NCBI RefSeq assembly: GCF_022664535.1
Contig: NZ_JAKUJY010000024.1
Coordinates: 1-57,146 of the forward strand
DNA length: 57,146 nt
Direction of reading: 5' to 3'
Source: Sphingobium trunci
Lineage (GTDB): Bacteria > Pseudomonadota > Alphaproteobacteria > Sphingomonadales > Sphingomonadaceae
Shown here: positions 52,907-57,146 of the stretch, piece by piece
Numbering within the stretch: the first letter of the stretch is position 1
How the letters are laid out: each line of letters starts with the position of its first letter
Made by a program: the position numbers and the translations under genes
Notes under the pieces: generated by a model
The model's input: the letters and a program-made list of their open reading frames with translations, nothing else
What the model was told of the DNA's origin: nothing
Database searches by the model: none

Positions 52907-53410
52907 GCCCCATCCGTCCAGCGTCCCCACGCTGAATCCGGAATTAAGCATTGCCTCTTTTTGCCCGGTAAAATGACAGGGTTAACCGCTTCTTCACCAT
53001 GATGCGGGTAAATGATCCATTGTGGTCCGGAAGCTGTGAAACAATATTTCGAGGGGCCGTTGCCCCTTGCCATTTTGGCTGCTACCCATTCACATTCCTG
53101 AAAGAAGCGCCATATTGGGCGACAGCTCTTTTCGGGAGCATTCACGATGGCATCGGCGGCCGCTCAGGCGGCCGGCACGATGTACGAACAGGTTGACGCT
53201 GCATGAGGCATGATTTCCATTCCACGCTGACCCCGGTTCCGGGCGATGCGGCGTGGTTGGTCGTGTCCGGCGCCTTGTCCGGCCCTGCCGACGCAGCAGA
53301 CACGCAATTTTTCCTTGAAAACCGGGCGATGCAGCAATCCGCGCCGCCCCCTTACTATCGCGTGGCAGCCCGGCCCAGCGCCGCTGGCCGCACACGCCGG
53401 AGACTCATAA
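52907..53410. other. 504-base non-coding region between amiC and rne
   Basis: This divergent region should hold the promoters for amiC and rne and the rne 5' untranslated region. I see a 5-bp hairpin, GGCCG-CTCAGG-CGGCC at 53158-53173, and no convincing -35/-10 pair. A frame from 53203 to 53478 is open but has no Shine-Dalgarno and runs into rne out of frame; I do not call it. In E. coli the rne 5' UTR mediates autoregulation; whether this one does is unknown. Confidence 0.6.
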
Positions 53411-56068
53411 ATGACAATGCGTATGCTGATCGATGCGCGCCACCGGGAAGAGACCCGGGTCGCGGTCGTCAAAGGTAACCGGATCGAGGAGTTCGACTTC
53501 GAATCGGCCGAGCACAAGCAGCTCAAGGGTAATATCTATCTCGCCAAGGTCACGCGTGTAGAGCCTTCGCTCCAGGCGGCCTTCGTCGATTATGGCGGCA
53601 ACCGCCACGGCTTCCTCGCTTTCAGCGAAATCCACCCGGACTATTACCAGATCCCGCGCGAGGACCGCGAGGCGCTGCTGCGCGAGGAGCGCGAGCATGC
53701 CGAGGAAGAGGCCGCGCTGCGCGCCGATTTCGACGATGACGACGATCATGCCGGTGTCGTCGACGGCGGGCTGGAAGTCGTCGAGGCGACCCATCATCAT
53801 GACGATGAGGAGCATGGTGAAGGCGAGACCGCCGAGAACGGCAAGAACGGCCGCGGCCGCCGCAACAAGGGCGACGAGGCGGCCGACGAGCTGCGCCGCA
53901 AGCGCATGGCGCTGCGCCGCCGCTACAAGATCCAGGACGTCATCAAGCGCCGCCAGGTGCTGCTGGTGCAGGTCGTCAAGGAAGAGCGCGGCAACAAGGG
54001 CGCGGCGCTAACCACCTATCTGTCGCTGGCGGGCCGCTATTGCGTGCTGATGCCGAACACCAGCCATGGCGGCGGGATTTCCCGCAAGATTTCGAACGCC
54101 GCCGACCGCAAGCGGCTGAAGTCGATCATCGCGGAGATGGCGCTGCCCTCCACCATGGGTTGCATCGTCCGCACCGCGGGCCTCCAGCGCACCAAGCCGG
54201 AGATCAAGCGCGACTTCGACTATCTCGCCCGGCTGTGGGACGAGATTCGCGAAAAGACGCTGAAGTCCGACGCCCCCGCGCTGATCCACAATGACAGCGA
54301 CCTCATCAAGCGGGCGATCCGCGATATCTACAACAAGGATATCGAGGAAGTCATCGTCGAGGGCGAATATGGCTATAAGGCGGCCAAGGACTTCATGAAG
54401 CTGCTGATGCCCAGCCATGCGCGCCGGGTGAAGCAATATGCCGATGCGGTGTCGCTGTTCCAGCGCGCCAGCGTCGAGGATCAGCTGGCGGCGATGTACA
54501 ACCCCGTCGTGCAGTTGAAGTCCGGCGGCTATCTGGTCATCAACCCGACCGAGGCTCTGGTGTCGATCGACATCAACTCGGGCCGGTCGACCCGCGAACA
54601 TGGCATCGAGCAGACCGCCGTCGCCACCAACCTGGAGGCGGCACGCGAAATCGCCCGCCAGCTGCGCCTGCGCGACATGGCGGGGCTGGTCGTCATCGAC
54701 TTCATCGACATGGAGATGAACTCCAACATCCGCAAGGTCGAGAAGGCGATGAAGGAGGCGCTGAAGGACGATCGCGCCCGCATCCAGGTCGGCCGCATTT
54801 CGGGCTTCGGCCTGATGGAGATGAGCCGCCAGCGCCTTCGCACCGGCGTGCTGGAAGCATCGACCCGCCAGTGCCCGCATTGCGAGGGCACCGGGCTGGT
54901 CCGCACCGCCTCGTCCGCCGGGCTGTCGGCCCTGCGCATGCTGGAAGAGGAAGCGGCGCGCGGTCGCGGCAGCCTCATCACCCTGCGCGCGAGCCAGGAA
55001 GCGGCCTTCTACGTCCTCAACAACAAGCGCCGCGAGCTGGACGAGATCGAGCAGCGCTATGGCGTGCGCATCGCGATCCTGCCCGATGGCGAGGTAGAGG
55101 GCGCGCGCATGTCGGTCGAGGCCAGCGGGCCGCGTCCGGAGCGGGTGGTCGACTATACGCCGATCGTCGAGGAAGAGGATGATCTCGATATCGTCGAGGA
55201 GCTGGACGAGGAAGAGGTCGAGGAAATCGAAGCCGCGCACGAGGAACGCGCCGAGCGGGGCGAGGAGCGCGGCGATGAGCGTGAGGGCGGCCGCCGCCGC
55301 CGCCGCCGCCGCCGTCGCCGTGGTGGCCAGCGCGACGAGCATCGCGCCGAGGCGTCGGTCGAAGGCGACGTCAGCGAAGAAGGCGATGAGGCCGAAGCTG
55401 CGGACGATGGCGCCGAGGATGAGGGCGACGCCGCTCATGTCGAAGCTGCCGAGGGCGAAGGCCGCCGCCGTGGCCGCCGTGGCCGTCGTGGTGGACGCCG
55501 CCGCCGTGAGGGTGGCGAAGGCGCGGCCGAGGAGGCCGTGACCGAAGCCGCCGAAGAGGCTGCCGAGCCGGTCGAAGCGGTGGCTGAACCCATCGTCGAA
55601 GCCGCCACCGAAGCCCCGGCTAAGGAGGAGGCTCCCAAGACCCGTCGCCGTCCGCGTGCCCGCAAGGCCAAGGAAGCCGCTGCACCCGCCGCCGAAGCGG
55701 TAGAGGCCGAGGCGCCGGTCGAGGCCGAGCCGGAAGCCCCTGCTGCCGAGGAGGCACCCGCCAAGCCCAAGCGCACCCGCCGCAAGAAGGCCGAGCCGGT
55801 CACCGAGGAAGCCGCCGCCGCAGAGGCCGCGCCTGCTGCCGAGGAGGCACCCGCCAAGCCCAAGCGTACCCGCCGCAAGAAAGCCGAGCCGGTCGCCGAG
55901 GAAGTCGCCGCCGCAGAAGCCGCGCCTGCTCTCGATGCGCCGGTCGAAGCCGCCACGCCTGCCGAAACCGCCGAAGCGGTTGTGGTGAACGGCGGTGCGG
56001 AAGTAGACGGCGAAGGCGAAGACGGCGCGCCGCGTCGCGGCTGGTGGCAGCGCACCTTCGGCCAGTAA
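53411..56068 (+). CDS. rne: ribonuclease E
   Basis: Main endoribonuclease of mRNA decay and rRNA/tRNA processing, core of the degradosome. The S1 domain starts GNIYLAKVTRVEPSLQAAFVDYGGNRHGFL (40-69) and resumes at YKIQDVIKRRQ (172), with an inserted block of about 90 residues (83-171) that is acidic, His-rich (THHHDD) and basic at its end. The DNase I-like catalytic Asp residues are in VSIDINSGR and VVIDFIDM; the Zn-link is CPHCEGTG. The C-terminal half is disordered: acidic and polyarginine tracts (10 Arg near 55285-55320) and a tandem repeat of 31 residues. ATG 53411 follows GGAG by 9 bases. Length is 885 aa. Confidence 0.96.
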   Translation: MTMRMLIDARHREETRVAVVKGNRIEEFDFESAEHKQLKGNIYLAKVTRVEPSLQAAFVDYGGNRHGFLAFSEIHPDYYQIPREDREALLREEREHAEEEAALRADFDDDDDHAGVVDGGLEVVEATHHHDDEEHGEGETAENGKNGRGRRNKGDEAADELRRKRMALRRRYKIQDVIKRRQVLLVQVVKEERGNKGAALTTYLSLAGRYCVLMPNTSHGGGISRKISNAADRKRLKSIIAEMALPSTMGCIVRTAGLQRTKPEIKRDFDYLARLWDEIREKTLKSDAPALIHNDSDLIKRAIRDIYNKDIEEVIVEGEYGYKAAKDFMKLLMPSHARRVKQYADAVSLFQRASVEDQLAAMYNPVVQLKSGGYLVINPTEALVSIDINSGRSTREHGIEQTAVATNLEAAREIARQLRLRDMAGLVVIDFIDMEMNSNIRKVEKAMKEALKDDRARIQVGRISGFGLMEMSRQRLRTGVLEASTRQCPHCEGTGLVRTASSAGLSALRMLEEEAARGRGSLITLRASQEAAFYVLNNKRRELDEIEQRYGVRIAILPDGEVEGARMSVEASGPRPERVVDYTPIVEEEDDLDIVEELDEEEVEEIEAAHEERAERGEERGDEREGGRRRRRRRRRRGGQRDEHRAEASVEGDVSEEGDEAEAADDGAEDEGDAAHVEAAEGEGRRRGRRGRRGGRRRREGGEGAAEEAVTEAAEEAAEPVEAVAEPIVEAATEAPAKEEAPKTRRRPRARKAKEAAAPAAEAVEAEAPVEAEPEAPAAEEAPAKPKRTRRKKAEPVTEEAAAAEAAPAAEEAPAKPKRTRRKKAEPVAEEVAAAEAAPALDAPVEAATPAETAEAVVVNGGAEVDGEGEDGAPRRGWWQRTFGQ
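55741..55926 (+). repeat. 93-base tandem repeat inside rne
   Basis: Two copies, 55741-55833 and 55834-55926, differ at a few bases and encode near-identical 31-residue units containing EEAPAKPKRTRRKKAEPV. They lie in the disordered C-terminal scaffold of RNase E. The basic KPKRTRRKK motif could bind RNA or a membrane; copy number probably varies between strains. Confidence 0.8.
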
Positions 56069-56088
56069 AAGCGCCTGAAAGACAAATG

Positions 56089-56140
56089 AAGCGCCGTTGC
56101 CTTGCCGGTTCGCCGGTAGGGCAGCGGCGCTTTATTTTTG
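56089..56140 (+). terminator. strong intrinsic terminator of rne
   Basis: A long stem, AAGCGCCGTTGCCTTGCCGG against CCGG...GGCAGCGGCGCTT with a TTCG tetraloop, is followed by TATTTTTG. It begins 20 bases after the rne stop. It is one of the clearest terminators in the window. Confidence 0.85.
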
Positions 56141-56185
56141 GACAGAGCGGAGGGAAAGAAGCTGCGGTCGGTTAGGATCATCAAC

Positions 56186-56272
56186 CGTCACCCCGGACCT
56201 GATCCGGGGTCGCTTCTTCGTTGACCGCCCATGCAAAAGAAAGCGGGATGCCGGGTCAAGCCCGGCATGACC
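56186..56272. repeat. double-palindrome dispersed repeat
   Basis: Two GC-rich palindromes, CCCCGGACCTGATCCGGGG (56191-56209) and ATGCCGGGTCAAGCCCGGCAT (56249-56269), are spaced by about 40 bases. The surroundings have the CGTCACCCC and GCATGACC ends typical of dispersed alphaproteobacterial intergenic repeats. It is a different unit from the one at 501-590. It marks the border between the core rne region and the low-GC membrane protein gene. Confidence 0.6.
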
Positions 56273-56343
56273 AAGGGGTTCTGGTTTAAAACGACCAGTT
56301 TCTGCCGTTTACTGCATGCTGCGAGGCTCTCCCAAATTGACGT

Positions 56344-57075
56344 TCACACTTGGGCAAGGCTGGCGTCCCGTCGCACCGCGAACTTCCATGCTGTGACGGC
56401 GATACTAGCGGTCAGAACCAACGTTGCAGCGCCCACGACGGCACCACACAAGGCTAGAGCAATCGCTTCGCCGATATTCGTTGCGGACGACATGCTAGGC
56501 ACAAGTTTGTTTACGCTACTGGCCGCAAACAACACCAGTATCAGTGACCAACGATAGCCCTTTGTTGCCTTGACGATCCGCATCGGGCTTACGAGCCGCG
56601 AAGAAATCGCCTGCGCTATCGGCCAAGCGGGCAGGAACGCTACAAACAGCAAGCCGATCAGAAGCAACGCGAGGACGGTCAAAACGGTCAAACCATCATG
56701 CAAGCCAGCGCGAGCCGCATAAATCAGAACGGCCAAGCTGGATAATATCGGCACGAACGTAAGGATGGTGACGGCTGTAAACTTGATGAAGCCAACCATG
56801 GATGACGGCTTTTCAACCATCGTCATTGTCGTAGCATATACCGCTGCGAGCCAAGGCAATATAACAACGCCTAGAAGGGCGTAATCAAAATTGGAGAATT
56901 TCGCGCCACTCCCCCAATGAAATAGGTCGGTGATAGCCGATAGCGCCCCTGCTATTGTGACGTAGATCAGCCCACGCTTAGGGACGGTGCCAAACTCGCC
57001 CATCGTTTGCGTGAAGAAGTCTTGAAATGTGGAACCCCCGGTCATTCGTGGAACATGAAGGACAATGCTTCGCAC
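56344..57075 (-). CDS. hypothetical multi-spanning membrane protein
   Basis: A protein of up to 243 aa with about six hydrophobic helices (for example RGLIYVTIAGALSAITDL, FVPILSSLAVLIYAA and VLTVLALLLIGLLFVAFLPAW). I know no family; the overall arrangement resembles Yip1-like membrane proteins, but that is a loose impression. The start is uncertain: GTG at 57075 (243 aa) or ATG at 57045 (233 aa); neither has a clear ribosome-binding site. GC is noticeably lower than in rne and codon bias is weaker, so it is probably an accessory gene. An inverted repeat ATGTCA-N6-TGACAT lies upstream (57104-57121). Confidence 0.65.
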   Translation of the reverse strand: MRSIVLHVPRMTGGSTFQDFFTQTMGEFGTVPKRGLIYVTIAGALSAITDLFHWGSGAKFSNFDYALLGVVILPWLAAVYATTMTMVEKPSSMVGFIKFTAVTILTFVPILSSLAVLIYAARAGLHDGLTVLTVLALLLIGLLFVAFLPAWPIAQAISSRLVSPMRIVKATKGYRWSLILVLFAASSVNKLVPSMSSATNIGEAIALALCGAVVGAATLVLTASIAVTAWKFAVRRDASLAQV

Positions 57076-57146
57076 CGCAATCTAGGTTCTGCACCGGGAT
57101 GCTATGTCAGCTTTTTGACATGTCACCGCTCTAAGCCGCCAGTCAG

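Noticed and set aside
53203..53478. A possible upstream reading frame (91 codons) ahead of rne
   Set aside because: No Shine-Dalgarno, unusual composition and overlap with rne in another frame. I could not support it, although ribosome profiling would decide.
1..57146. CRISPR array, insertion sequence, integrase or prophage
   Set aside because: No regularly spaced direct repeats, transposase, integrase or phage structural genes were seen; only dispersed palindromic repeats.

Overview
The window is about 57 kb of GC-rich chromosomal DNA from an alphaproteobacterium, most likely a sphingomonad (Sphingobium/Novosphingobium/Sphingomonas type). This rests on the gene families and their alphaproteobacterial variants (RNase E with an insertion in its S1 domain, RF2 with SPY instead of SPF and no frameshift, an HWE-type histidine kinase) and on dispersed repeats built from GCGGGAAT-type palindromes. 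There is no rRNA, CRISPR array, insertion sequence or phage. Most of the window reads as core genome; only the two outermost genes (137-463 and 56344-57075) look accessory, by lower GC and no recognisable family.

Layout. 0.1-3.4 kb: an orphan ORF, a dispersed repeat, then a tightly overlapping operon coaBC-dut-E1-like (MoeB/ThiF/HesA)-DsrE-like. 3.4-6.2 kb (minus): a lone ExbD, a DUF898 membrane protein and an M48 metallopeptidase. 6.4-9.7 kb (plus): thrS, infC (probable AUA start) and a YCII/DGPF protein. 9.7-15.1 kb (minus): MDR-family oxidoreductase, periplasmic one-cysteine MsrA, a mini membrane protein, class I aminotransferase, pabC-like and pabB. 15.2-18.7 kb: DUF983 protein, hotdog thioesterase, a cytochrome b561-YceI fusion and an AI-2E family transporter. 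18.7-23.2 kb (minus): ABC-F ATPase, secreted GH3 glycosidase, tRNA-Tyr. 23.3-26.2 kb: rlmB-like methyltransferase, a lipoprotein, 2Fe-2S ferredoxin, AlkA-type glycosylase, a small protein. 26.3-30.9 kb: a single-domain response regulator whose 3' end overlaps a convergent HWE kinase, which itself overlaps murA; then a Crp/Fnr regulator abutting an HNH endonuclease. 31-36.1 kb (plus): gluQ, a HIG1-like protein, a PduO-type adenosyltransferase, a GGDEF protein and the ergothioneine pair egtB-egtD. 36.1-38.6 kb (minus): DUF1176 protein and a CNT nucleoside transporter. 38.7-41.7 kb (plus): a Ser-rich exported intradiol dioxygenase closely followed by an OmpR/EnvZ-type two-component pair, ending at a strong bidirectional terminator. 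41.9-46 kb: typA (minus), then telA-xpaC plus a 51-aa membrane protein (plus). 46-53 kb (minus): amiC, mrcA, an atypical SDR, prfB and a lipoprotein methyltransferase. 53.4-56.1 kb (plus): rne, a good terminator, another dispersed repeat, and a lone membrane protein.

Functional themes are translation (thrS, infC, prfB, tRNA-Tyr, gluQ, rlmB, typA), cofactor and nucleotide supply (coaBC, dut, pabB/pabC, adenosyltransferase), cell wall (murA, mrcA, amiC), sulfur and oxidative-stress chemistry (msrA, egtBD, E1-like/DsrE, b561-YceI) and signalling (two kinase/regulator sets, GGDEF, Crp/Fnr). I see no single new defence or biosynthetic system. The most distinctive items are the infC AUA start, the b561-YceI fusion, the 3'-overlapping kinase/regulator pair, the dioxygenase-two-component operon and the Tyr-less SDR between mrcA and prfB. 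Assignments come from reading motifs and were not checked against databases.
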